DNA of 10,912 nt from Rubrivivax sp. (GTDB lineage: Bacteria > Pseudomonadota > Gammaproteobacteria > Burkholderiales > Burkholderiaceae): positions 1-10,912 of the forward strand of contig SEEY01000192.1 of assembly GCA_004211235.1 (NCBI GenBank), given 5' to 3'. The translations under genes were made by a program, and so were the position numbers. Positions 1 through 7,232 of this stretch are shown in pieces (the first letter of the stretch is position 1; each line of letters opens with the position of its first letter). Below the pieces are notes generated by a model. That model saw only the letters and a program-made list of their open reading frames with translations. It had not been told where the DNA came from and made no database searches.

Positions 1-169
1 GCGCGGCGGCGGTATCGTCTCGCAGGTCGTGGCCAGCATGGGCGAGATCAATGCTGCATCGACCCGGATCTTCGAGATCATCGGCGTCATCGACGGCATC
101 GCCTTCCAGACCAACATCCTGGCGCTCAACGCCGCCGTGGAGGCCGCACGCGCCGGAGAACAGGGCCGC
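1..169 (+). pseudogene. MCP signalling-tip fragment, plus strand (displaced part of a chemoreceptor)
   Basis: Read from base 2, the plus strand encodes the highly conserved cytoplasmic hairpin tip of a methyl-accepting chemotaxis protein. It includes [10 protein letters not shown], then [19 protein letters not shown] and [11 protein letters not shown]. This is the part that contacts CheA and CheW. In intact receptors GEQGR is followed by GFAVVA, but here homology stops dead at about 169. From 170 onward the plus-strand frame is only the shadow of a minus-strand receptor. The fragment is open at the left edge of the window. It corresponds to the segment that should directly follow the minus-strand part at 170-1115, with about five residues unaccounted for. 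It is therefore either an inverted piece of the same gene or the remnant of a second, convergent receptor gene. The homology is certain; how it arose is not. Confidence 0.85.
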
Positions 170-1115
170 TGCGCCGGCCAGCTGGTTGGCCTGGCGGGCC
201 GAGTCGGCGCTCTGCAGGACGCTGCCCGTCAACGTGGCCACCGACGAAGCGGTGGTCTGAAGATTGGACGCCGTCGTCTCGGTGCGGGTGCTGAGGTCCT
301 GATTGCCGACGGCGATCTCGCTCGACGCGGTGTTGATCGAATCGGTGGCCAGCCGGATGGTGCCGACCGTCTCACGCAGCTTGGTCGTCATCTCGGCCAG
401 GCCGGCGTTCAGGGAGCGGCTGTCACCGGCGGCAACCTGGGGTTGAATCAGCAGATCACCATCGGCGATGCGCCGTGTCAGCGCCAGCAGGTCGCTCGGC
501 TCGTCACCCAGATCGCGCCAGACCGAACTCACGACCAGCCTGGAGGCCACGCCGAGCACTGCCAGCACGATGAGACCCGTGATCACGTTGATCCAGAGCC
601 CGAGCTTCACGCCGTGCTCAGCCTCGTCCTGGCGCTCACCGATGGCGCGAGCATCGGCATCGATGCTGCTCTTGAGAAGCGCCTCCAGCCTGGCCTGCGC
701 CGTCTGCATGCGGCTGACCTGGTCGCCCAGATCCCCTTTGGTCAGCATGGCACGGGTGGCGCCGAGGGCGACGCTTTGATAGTCGTCGAAAGCGGCGAGC
801 AGGCCCTTCGTCGCGTCGCCCTGCCCTTCGAGTTTGGCCATGTCGGCCAGAACGTCGTGGGTCCTGGCCACCACGGCTTCCACGTCCTTCAGCTTGTCCG
901 CGTCGCCTTCCGATGCCGCCGACTGCAGGGTGAGCCGGAACTCCTCGAAGCCGCGGTCGACGCGCTTGGTGTAGTCGAAGACGGGGCCGTCAATGCGCCG
1001 CTGCTGCTGCATGGACGAGGAAGTCCGTGAGCCGATGACGAAGCTGACCGCGGTGCCCGCGACGAAGACGAGCGCCGCGCGGCGGCAGCATCCAGATCTT
1101 GGTGCGGAACTTCAT
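170..1115 (-). pseudogene. Methyl-accepting chemotaxis protein, N-terminal half, frameshifted and cut at the signalling domain
   Basis: The start ATG at 1115-1113 gives MKFRTKIWMLPP, a typical chemoreceptor N-terminus. Near 1076-1085 the frame shifts by one base in a CG-rich run. The original frame soon stops, while the other frame continues as ALVFVAGTAVSFVIGS, the first membrane segment. A periplasmic sensory helix bundle of about 130 residues follows (roughly 1010-620). The second membrane segment ([16 protein letters not shown]) lies at about 595-545, and a HAMP region including RRIADGDL follows to about 440. The adaptation helices end with [16 protein letters not shown] at 170. After that the strand encodes no receptor sequence, because the next part lies on the opposite strand at 1-169. 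Neither half could make a working receptor as written. The frameshift could be a sequencing error, and the junction could be an assembly error between receptor paralogues. Confidence 0.85.
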
Positions 1116-1582
1116 GCACGCTGCTCCGGGGCATGAGCTTGACCGAAGGCCGAGGCGGGTCGGCACGTGTCAGCTCCAGGGCAGCCACGGCCACCAGGGA
1201 ATCGGCTCAGGCGAGCGCGATTTGGCGGGGTGGTGTGGGCGGTCTGTACGCCGGGGTTGAATGGATGCAACAAGTTCATGTAAGTCCATTGCGCGACGTC
1301 GCGTCGCATCGTTTCTGCTTATTCATATTTATCACTTGTGTCATCTTAAGCTGGACGATTGCGCTATCAACCGCTCTATTCGAACGTTATTTAGTCGTTT
1401 ATAGTATTTCGTGCCGAACTGCACGCAATTTCGCAGGATCGCGCCACGAGGGCCTGGGGACGCGCCGATCAGTGCTGCGGCGCATCGGCACATCGCCTCG
1501 CCACCACAGGCCAGAGGCCTGCAGCCCGACATCCGCCCGCGTCACTAAACTCCCGGCTTCCGCTTTATCAAGGTCGGACTCC
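1116..1582. promoter_or_regulatory. Divergent intergenic region with an AT-rich core
   Basis: This 467-bp region separates the minus-strand chemoreceptor from the plus-strand aminopeptidase. Most of it has ordinary GC-rich composition. About 1310-1430 is markedly AT-rich, with runs such as ATTCATATTTATCAC and TTATTTAGTCGTTTATAG. That makes it the likeliest place for promoters in either direction. TATAGT at 1400-1405 on the plus strand and TACTAT on the minus strand resemble -10 elements, but I could not pair either with a convincing -35 element. No spacing-correct sigma-28 (flagellar) promoter was found for the chemoreceptor. No small gene is supported here. Confidence 0.4.
1292..1303. promoter_or_regulatory. 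12-bp perfect palindrome in the divergent intergenic region
   Basis: CGCGACGTCGCG reads identically on both strands. It sits at the edge of the AT-rich core between the divergent genes, where an operator would be expected. In DNA this rich in GC it could be chance, and no second copy was seen in the region. No regulator can be named. Confidence 0.25.
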
Positions 1583-3400
1583 ATGGACACCCGCACTTCC
1601 GAGACCCGCCTGCGCATCGAGCGCCTGCGCGACGCCCTGGCCGCCGAGAACGTGCAGGCGGTGCTCGTGCCCTCCAGCGACCCCCACCTTTCCGAATACC
1701 TCCCGGAACGCTGGCAGGGCCGGCAGTGGCTGTCGGGCTTCACTGGCTCGGCGGGCGCTCTGGTCGTCACCCGGGACCGCGCCGCACTGTTCGCCGACAG
1801 CCGCTACTGGGCCCAGGCCGAGGCCGAGCTGGCGGGCAGCGGCATCGAGCTGGAAAAAACCACCTCGGGCTCATCCACGCAATACATCGACTGGATTGCC
1901 CAGCAGCTCCACGCCGGCGACGTGCTCGGCGCGGACGGTCAGGTGCTCGGCCTGTCGCTGGCGAACGCACTGCGTGCCGGCCTGGGGCGCAAGGGCATCG
2001 CGCTGCGCACCGACACCGACCTGCTGCAGCCCGCCTGGGACGACCGCCCCGGCCTGCCCGGCGACGCCGTCTACGAGCATCTGCCGCCGCAGGCCACCGT
2101 GGCCCGCGCCGACAAGCTGGCCCGCGTGCGCGCCGCGATGGCGTCCGTCAGCGCCACGCACCACCTCGTTTCGACCGTCGACGACGTGGCCTGGCTGCTG
2201 AACCTGCGCGGCAGCGACGTGGAATGCAACCCGGTCTTCATCGCCCACCTGTTGCTCGATTCGCAGGCCGGCCGCCTGTTTGTTGGCGACGGCAAGGTGC
2301 CGGCCGAAGTGGCGGCGCGCCTGGCGGCGGATGGCATCACGCTGGCGCCTTACGCGCAGGCCGCGGAAGCACTGGCCGCGCTGCCGGCCGACGCCGCGCT
2401 GCTGATCGACCCCAGGCGCGTGACGCTGGGCTTGCGCGAGGCGGTACCGGCGGGGGTCAAGGTCGTCGAGCAGGTCAACCCGAGCACGCTGCTGAAGAGC
2501 CGCAAGACCGCCGAGGAAGCCGTCTTCATCCGCCAGGTCATGGCCGAGGACGGCGCGGCGATGTGCGAGTTCTACGCCGAGTTCGAGGCATCGCTCGCCC
2601 GCGGCGAGCGCTGGAGCGAGCTGGACGTGGACATGCGGCTGTCCGCCGAACGCAAGAAGCGCAGGGGCTTCGTCGGCCTGAGTTTCAGCACCATTGCCGG
2701 CTGGATGGCCAACGGCGCCCTGCCCCACTACCGCGCCACGCCCGAGTCCTTCGCGCAGATCGAGGGCGACGGCCTGCTGCTGATCGACTCCGGCGGCCAG
2801 TATCTCGGGGGCACGACGGACATCACGCGCGTCTGGCCCATCGGCAATGTCAGCGCTGCCCAGAAGCGCGACTACACGCTGGTGCTCAAGGGCACGCTGG
2901 CGCTGTCGCGCACGCGCTTCCCTCGCGGCACGCTGAGCCCGATGCTGGACGCCATCGCCCGCGCGCCGCTGTGGGAGCACGGCCTGGACTACGGACACGG
3001 CACCGGCCACGGCGTGGGCTACTTCATGAACGTGCACGAGGGCCCGCAGAGCATCAGCAAGGCCATTGCCGAGCCGGCGATGGCGATGGAGCCCGGCATG
3101 ATCACGTCCATCGAGCCGGGGCTGTACCGGCCGGGCCTGTGGGGCGTGCGCATCGAAAACCTGGTCATGAACGTGGCCGTCGACACACCCGAGAAGAATG
3201 CCTTCGGCGAGATGCTCGAGTTCGAGACGCTGACCCTGTGCCCCATCGACACGCGCTGCATCGACATGAGCCTGATGCGCGCCGACGAGATCGCCTGGCT
3301 GAACGGCTACCACGCCACCGTGCGGGAGCGGCTGCAACCGCTGGTAAGCGGACCGGCGCTGGCCTGGCTGATGAGGCGCACCGAGCCGCTGGCCGCATGA
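1583..3400 (+). CDS. Xaa-Pro aminopeptidase (aminopeptidase P, M24B family), three-domain type
   Basis: This 605-residue cytosolic metallopeptidase should remove an N-terminal residue that precedes proline, using two divalent metal ions. It has the long three-domain layout of eukaryotic-type aminopeptidase P. Two creatinase-like N-terminal domains (about 1-155 and 160-305) precede a pita-bread catalytic domain (about 310-540) and a C-terminal tail to 605. Expected metal ligands are all present: D402 and D413 in DSGGQYLGGTTDITR, H476 in GHGTGHGVG, E511 in SIEPG and E525 in GVRIEN. H382 (ALPHY) and H485 (NVHEGP) match the family's catalytic histidines. The frame stays open far upstream to 1133, but the peptide there has no family resemblance. 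ATG 1583 starts the recognisable domain, with AAGG about 10 bases before it. No signal peptide is visible. The gene overlaps the next one by 4 bp. Confidence 0.93.
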   Translation: MDTRTSETRLRIERLRDALAAENVQAVLVPSSDPHLSEYLPERWQGRQWLSGFTGSAGALVVTRDRAALFADSRYWAQAEAELAGSGIELEKTTSGSSTQYIDWIAQQLHAGDVLGADGQVLGLSLANALRAGLGRKGIALRTDTDLLQPAWDDRPGLPGDAVYEHLPPQATVARADKLARVRAAMASVSATHHLVSTVDDVAWLLNLRGSDVECNPVFIAHLLLDSQAGRLFVGDGKVPAEVAARLAADGITLAPYAQAAEALAALPADAALLIDPRRVTLGLREAVPAGVKVVEQVNPSTLLKSRKTAEEAVFIRQVMAEDGAAMCEFYAEFEASLARGERWSELDVDMRLSAERKKRRGFVGLSFSTIAGWMANGALPHYRATPESFAQIEGDGLLLIDSGGQYLGGTTDITRVWPIGNVSAAQKRDYTLVLKGTLALSRTRFPRGTLSPMLDAIARAPLWEHGLDYGHGTGHGVGYFMNVHEGPQSISKAIAEPAMAMEPGMITSIEPGLYRPGLWGVRIENLVMNVAVDTPEKNAFGEMLEFETLTLCPIDTRCIDMSLMRADEIAWLNGYHATVRERLQPLVSGPALAWLMRRTEPLAA

Positions 3401-4266
3401 AGACGCTGGCCGCGCTGCTGCTCTGCGTGGCGGCTGCGGCCGATGCGCAGACTCGCTATGACGGCCTGTGCGACGCATCCGCCGCCGTCGCGCTGGCTGC
3501 GCGTCATTTCATCGTCGCCGACGACGAGCACAACCAGCTCGGCATCTACCGGCGCGGTGACGCGAAGCGCGTCGGCGAGGTGGACCTGGACAAGTTCCTG
3601 AAGACCAAGAAGGAGGCCGACCTCGAAGGCGCCGCCCAGGTCGGCAACCGCATCTACTGGATCGCCTCGCATGCCCGCAACAGCGCCGGCAAGCTGCGCG
3701 AGGATCGCCACCGCTTCTTCGCGACGGACATTCGCGGCAAGACCGTCGAGCCGACCGGAGAGCCCTACACCGCGCTGCTGGCCGACCTGCTGGCCGCACC
3801 CGCGCTGGCACCGCTGAAGCGACTGGCTGCTGCCGCGGACGGCAGCCTGCTGATCGGCCTGCGCAACCCGATCCCGCAAGGCAGGGCTGTCCTCGTGCCG
3901 CTGCTGAACCCGGCCGAACTGGTGGAGGGCAAAGGCCCGGCCCGTTTCGGCGCCGCCATCCGGCTGGACCTGGGCGGCCGCGGCGTGCGCAGCATCGAGC
4001 GCGTCGGCAGTGGCTATGTCATCGCGGCCGGGCCGCCAGCCGACGCGGGCAGCTTCGCCATCTACCGCTGGAGCGGCAAGCCGGCAGACGCGCCCTCGCC
4101 CGTCAAGCTCGACCTCGGCACGCTGCGGCCAGAGGCGCTGCTGGCCTGGCCCGACGGCCAGCTGATGCTGCTCAGCGACGACGGGGGCGTCATGGTGGGC
4201 AGGAAGGCCTGCAAGGACGCCGACAAGGGCAAGCGGGCCTTTCGCGCGCTGGACTTCAAGCCCTAA
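3397..4266 (+). CDS. Secreted DUF3616-type protein
   Basis: A 289-residue protein with a short signal peptide (about 1-18, likely cleavage after ADA before QT), so it should be periplasmic or secreted. The mature part begins with HFIVADDEHNQLGIYR at about 37-52. This resembles the start of DUF3616 proteins, which look like beta-propeller or SMP-30-like repeats of unknown function. A second characteristic stretch, EADLEGAAQVGNRIYWIASH, lies at about 73-92. Cysteines at about 25 and 272 could pair in the periplasm. The start ATG overlaps the aminopeptidase stop as ATGA. No Shine-Dalgarno sequence lies just upstream, so translation is probably coupled. The family call comes from recognition by eye. 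No enzymatic function is proposed, and a link to the cytosolic peptidase is suggested only by the overlap. Confidence 0.75.
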   Translation: MKTLAALLLCVAAAADAQTRYDGLCDASAAVALAARHFIVADDEHNQLGIYRRGDAKRVGEVDLDKFLKTKKEADLEGAAQVGNRIYWIASHARNSAGKLREDRHRFFATDIRGKTVEPTGEPYTALLADLLAAPALAPLKRLAAAADGSLLIGLRNPIPQGRAVLVPLLNPAELVEGKGPARFGAAIRLDLGGRGVRSIERVGSGYVIAAGPPADAGSFAIYRWSGKPADAPSPVKLDLGTLRPEALLAWPDGQLMLLSDDGGVMVGRKACKDADKGKRAFRALDFKP

Positions 4267-4268
4267 GG

Positions 4269-5972
4269 CTACGGTCTCAGCGCCGCATCGGCGGCCGCAA
4301 AGCTGGCGGCAAGTTGGGTCCGGACGCCGGCGAGTTCGGCCTCCGGCCGGCCCTGGGCCTGCAGCGACCGCAGCAGCCCGCGCAGCGCCCAGCCGCTGGT
4401 GGGATGCTCGGCCAGGTCGGTGCGAAAGCTCCGCTCGGCGTCGCCCCAACGTGCTGCCTGCAGCTGCATGTCGCCCAGAGCCAGGCGCGAGCCGGCGGCC
4501 AACATGGGCGGCTCCATCCGGTCCGCCGCCTTGGCCGCTTCCACACCCTCGGCCTGCAGTTGCAGCGCCGCGTCGGCATGGCCGTCGGCCAGGGCGATCT
4601 CTGCGCCCAGCCGGGCGCGAGCCAACTGCACGAGGCTGCGCGCGATCTTGTCCATGTAGTCATCGCCGGCATGCTTGGCGACGAGCCTGTCCGCCGCGGG
4701 CGTCAGCAGCGCCAGCGCCTGCCGGGCCTCGGCCACGCGGCCCAGGCGGGCCAGCGCCACGCCCCGCGCCTGCTGGGCGAGCACCGTCGCCATGCCGCGC
4801 TCTCCCGTGGGCAGCGGCTCGGCCAGCACGGGGTGCCACTGCTCCAGGCGCATCAGCGTCAGCACCGGGCGGCTGCGGATGTATTCGCTGAACTCGCTGT
4901 CCGCCTTGGCGGCGCGCGCGGCAGCACGGCGTGCGGTGGCCAGCGCCGCTTCGCCGCGGCCCTGCATCAGCGAAGCGAACCACAGGTAGGACGCGTTGTG
5001 GCCGCGCCAGTCGCTGCTGGAGGAGAAGCCCTGGCGCGCCAGCTCGGCTTCGCGCGCGTCGTCCAGCGCCAGCGCCCGCTCGTTGACGGCGGCCGCGTCG
5101 GCGTAGCGGCCGAGCAGGCCGAAGGTGTGCGAGGGCATGTGCACGAGATGCGGCGACTGCGGCGCCAGCCCGCCCAGCCGCTCGGCCGCCGCCACGGCCC
5201 GGCGCGCCTGCGTGGGCGTGTCGACGGCATGGATGAGGTAGTGGTTGACGCCGGTGTGCTGCGGGTGCCGCGCCGCGGCAGCCTCCAGCCGCGTGGCCAG
5301 ATCGCCGATACGCCCGCGGGGCGTGCCGGTGTCGTCGTCCCACCAGCTGCCGCGCGTGGCAACCATCTCCGCCTCGGCGTACAGGGACAGCAGGTCCGGG
5401 TCATCCGGCGCGCTGTCGGCCAGCGCATGCAGGCGGTCGGCGTAGCCCACGTCGAGCGGGTCGGCCTGCTTGCCCGAGCTGCCCGTACCGCAGACCGGCG
5501 CAGTCAGCACCGCCACCTCGGCCCGCTGGCTGTCGTGCGCATAGCGCAGCGCCATGGCGTCGATCAGCTCACGCTCGTGCGGGCTGGCGTTGCTACGCAG
5601 CCGCACCGCCAGATCGACGTAGCGCTTCGCCTCCTTCAGGTCACCGCGGTCGGGCGCATTGATGTTGGGGCCGAGCTGCCAGGCCACGCCCCAGGCGCAC
5701 AGCGCGCAGTCGGGGTCCGCGGCCAGCGCGGCCTTGAAGCTGCGCACGGCTTCGTCCTCATTGAAGGCATAGGCCTGGGCCATGCCGTGGCCGAACAGTC
5801 GGCGCGCCTCGACGGTGCCCGTGGTGACGGCCAGGTCGACGCGGCCATAGCCCTCCAGCCGCGGTGCCCGGGCGCTGCGGTCCACCTGCAGCGGCAGGCC
5901 CGAGCAGGAGGCGAGCACGCACAGCGACAGGAGGCTGAGGCGCCATGAAGATGGCTGGAAAGACTGGGGCAT
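4269..5972 (-). CDS. TPR-repeat lipoprotein
   Basis: A 567-residue protein that starts with a lipoprotein signal peptide. After the hydrophobic run LSLLSLCV the lipobox LASC places the lipidated cysteine at residue 23, so the mature protein is membrane-anchored on the periplasmic side. The rest is helical with degenerate tetratricopeptide repeats. Examples are the unit at about 65-95 (AYAFNEDEAVRSFKAALAAD), the unit around HMPSHTFGLLGRYADAAAV, and C-terminal units with LARLGRVAEARQAL and WGDAERSFRTDL. The NHYLIHAVD and HMPSHTF motifs are typical of a widespread family of uncharacterised TPR proteins. TPR domains usually scaffold protein partners. The ATG has a good ribosome site. The gene lies 69 bp downstream of the MFS gene on the same strand and may be the last gene of that operon. 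Its stop is 2 bp from the convergent neighbour. Confidence 0.82.
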   Translation of the reverse strand: MPQSFQPSSWRLSLLSLCVLASCSGLPLQVDRSARAPRLEGYGRVDLAVTTGTVEARRLFGHGMAQAYAFNEDEAVRSFKAALAADPDCALCAWGVAWQLGPNINAPDRGDLKEAKRYVDLAVRLRSNASPHERELIDAMALRYAHDSQRAEVAVLTAPVCGTGSSGKQADPLDVGYADRLHALADSAPDDPDLLSLYAEAEMVATRGSWWDDDTGTPRGRIGDLATRLEAAAARHPQHTGVNHYLIHAVDTPTQARRAVAAAERLGGLAPQSPHLVHMPSHTFGLLGRYADAAAVNERALALDDAREAELARQGFSSSSDWRGHNASYLWFASLMQGRGEAALATARRAAARAAKADSEFSEYIRSRPVLTLMRLEQWHPVLAEPLPTGERGMATVLAQQARGVALARLGRVAEARQALALLTPAADRLVAKHAGDDYMDKIARSLVQLARARLGAEIALADGHADAALQLQAEGVEAAKAADRMEPPMLAAGSRLALGDMQLQAARWGDAERSFRTDLAEHPTSGWALRGLLRSLQAQGRPEAELAGVRTQLAASFAAADAALRP

Positions 5973-5977
5973 GCGGG

Positions 5978-5984
5978 CTCCACC
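5978..5984 (-). promoter_or_regulatory. Ribosome binding site of the TPR lipoprotein gene
   Basis: GGTGGAG on the minus strand ends 5 bases before the ATG at 5972-5970. It is the clearest Shine-Dalgarno sequence in the window and supports this start, which is also the one that gives a complete lipoprotein signal peptide. The 69-bp gap to the MFS gene therefore has its own initiation signal, unlike the coupled junctions upstream. Confidence 0.6.
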
Positions 5985-6041
5985 GGCGGACGAGAGTCCA
6001 GGCTAGGGCCGGGCGTCGCGCTGCGCCATCGGGCCGGAACC

Positions 6042-7232
6042 CTAGGCAGCAACAGTCGATGCGGTCGGATAGCGCCACACCAGCGCCGCGCTCACCAGCA
6101 GCATGGCCAGCACGCCCGCGAAAAGCGGCGCGGCGCTGTCGGCATGGCCCATGAAGGGCGCGACGACCTGGGTGCCGAAGGCCCCGGCGCCCAGCATCGC
6201 CAGGACGAGCATCGCGGTGGCCCGGCCCATCTGCGCCGGCGGCAGCGCCAGCGCGTCGCCAAAGCTGGCCGGCCCACGGATGGCGAGCGCGCCGCAGAAG
6301 AGGAACCAGTAGCCCAGCACGGCCAGGTAAGGCAGCTGCCCCCACAGCAGCGCGCCGACGAGGCCCAGCGCGCAGGCCGCCACCTGCACGCCGCTGCCCA
6401 GCCACACCACACGCGCATGTCCCAGGCGCGCCGCCAGCCGGCCGGACTGCGTCGCGCCGAGCATGAAGGCGCCGACGCCCAGCACCTGCTGCAGCGCGAA
6501 GGCAGCCGCGCCCAGGCCGAGCGAGTGTTCGAGCAATAGCGGCGAGCTGGCCAGGAAGGTCAGCAAGGCGCCCATGCACAGCGCATGCGACAGCGCCAGC
6601 CGCAGGAAGCGCGGGTTGCGGGCGATGGCCAGGTAGCTGGCGTGCTGCGCGAGGTCGAGCCCGGGCAGCCGGCGCGGCGCGATCCTGACGACCCAGGGCA
6701 GCACCAGCAGCGACAAGGCCATCAACACCCAGAAGGTGCCGCGCCAGTCCGTCACGCGCAGCAGCAGCGTGCCCAGCACCGGCGCCGCCGCGGGCACGAT
6801 GGCCTCCACCATCGAAATGGCGGCGATGCCGCGTACGACGTCGGCCTCCGCCAGTGTGGCGCGCACGACGCTGGGCGCCACGATCGTGGCCGCCGCAGCC
6901 GCCACGCCCTGCAGCAGGCGCAGGGCCAGCAGCGTCTCGATGTTGGGCGCCAGCGCGCAGCCCAGGCTGGTCAGCGCCAGCAGCATGAGGCCGACCTGCA
7001 GGCAGCGCCGCGGGCCGAGGCGGTTCAGCAGCTCGCCCCACAGGAGTTGCGCACCGGCGAGGCCCGCCAGGTAGACGGCCACCGTGGCCTGGGCCAGCGG
7101 CACGCTGATGCTCAACGCCGATTGCAGCGCCGGCACGGCCGGCAGGTAGAGGTCCAGCGCCGCCATGCTGACGCCGGTGACCAAGGTCAGCGGCAGGATG
7201 GTGCGTATCGATGCAGCCCCGCCGGGGCTCAC
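6042..7232 (-). CDS. MFS transporter, DHA1 family, Bcr/CflA-like
   Basis: A 396-residue, strongly hydrophobic protein with about 12 predicted membrane segments, the standard length for a DHA1-family proton-driven drug or metabolite exporter in the inner membrane. Segment 1 carries ALDLYLPAVP (about 25-34), close to the MDMYLPALP signature of Bcr/CflA transporters. Motif A is GELLNRLGPRR (66-76) in the loop between segments 2 and 3. A motif-C-like stretch, VEAIVPAAAPVLG, is at 142-154 in segment 5. The substrate cannot be told. The start is GTG at 7232-7230, overlapping the stop of the adaptor gene as GTGA. There is no separate ribosome site, so translation should depend on the upstream gene. 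Bcr/CflA pumps normally work without a periplasmic adaptor, so the coupling to an adaptor is unusual. Confidence 0.9.
   Translation of the reverse strand: MSPGGAASIRTILPLTLVTGVSMAALDLYLPAVPALQSALSISVPLAQATVAVYLAGLAGAQLLWGELLNRLGPRRCLQVGLMLLALTSLGCALAPNIETLLALRLLQGVAAAAATIVAPSVVRATLAEADVVRGIAAISMVEAIVPAAAPVLGTLLLRVTDWRGTFWVLMALSLLVLPWVVRIAPRRLPGLDLAQHASYLAIARNPRFLRLALSHALCMGALLTFLASSPLLLEHSLGLGAAAFALQQVLGVGAFMLGATQSGRLAARLGHARVVWLGSGVQVAACALGLVGALLWGQLPYLAVLGYWFLFCGALAIRGPASFGDALALPPAQMGRATAMLVLAMLGAGAFGTQVVAPFMGHADSAAPLFAGVLAMLLVSAALVWRYPTASTVAA

Noticed and set aside
29..1030. A 333-residue plus-strand open frame as one gene
   Set aside because: Only its first part (to about 169) is chemoreceptor sequence. 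The rest is the antisense shadow of the minus-strand receptor, rich in Gly, Arg and Gln with no family resemblance.
1340..1440. Sigma-28 type promoter for the chemoreceptor on the minus strand
   Set aside because: A TAAA and a GATA-like box are present, but they are 21 bases apart instead of the expected 18, and most other consensus positions fail.
1133..1582. N-terminal extension of the aminopeptidase to an upstream ATG
   Set aside because: The extra 150 residues cross the AT-rich intergenic core and show no domain or family similarity. The aminopeptidase P domain begins at ATG 1583.
4281..4293. CGCCG-CAT-CGGCG hairpin as a terminator between the convergent genes
   Set aside because: The stem is only 5 bp, lies inside the TPR coding end and has no T-run. 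Such stems are expected by chance at this GC content.
4314..5948. A 544-residue plus-strand open frame antisense to the TPR lipoprotein
   Set aside because: Its composition is dominated by Gly, Arg, Gln and Ala with no domain. The opposite strand has a signal peptide, lipobox and TPR units, so this frame is a high-GC shadow.
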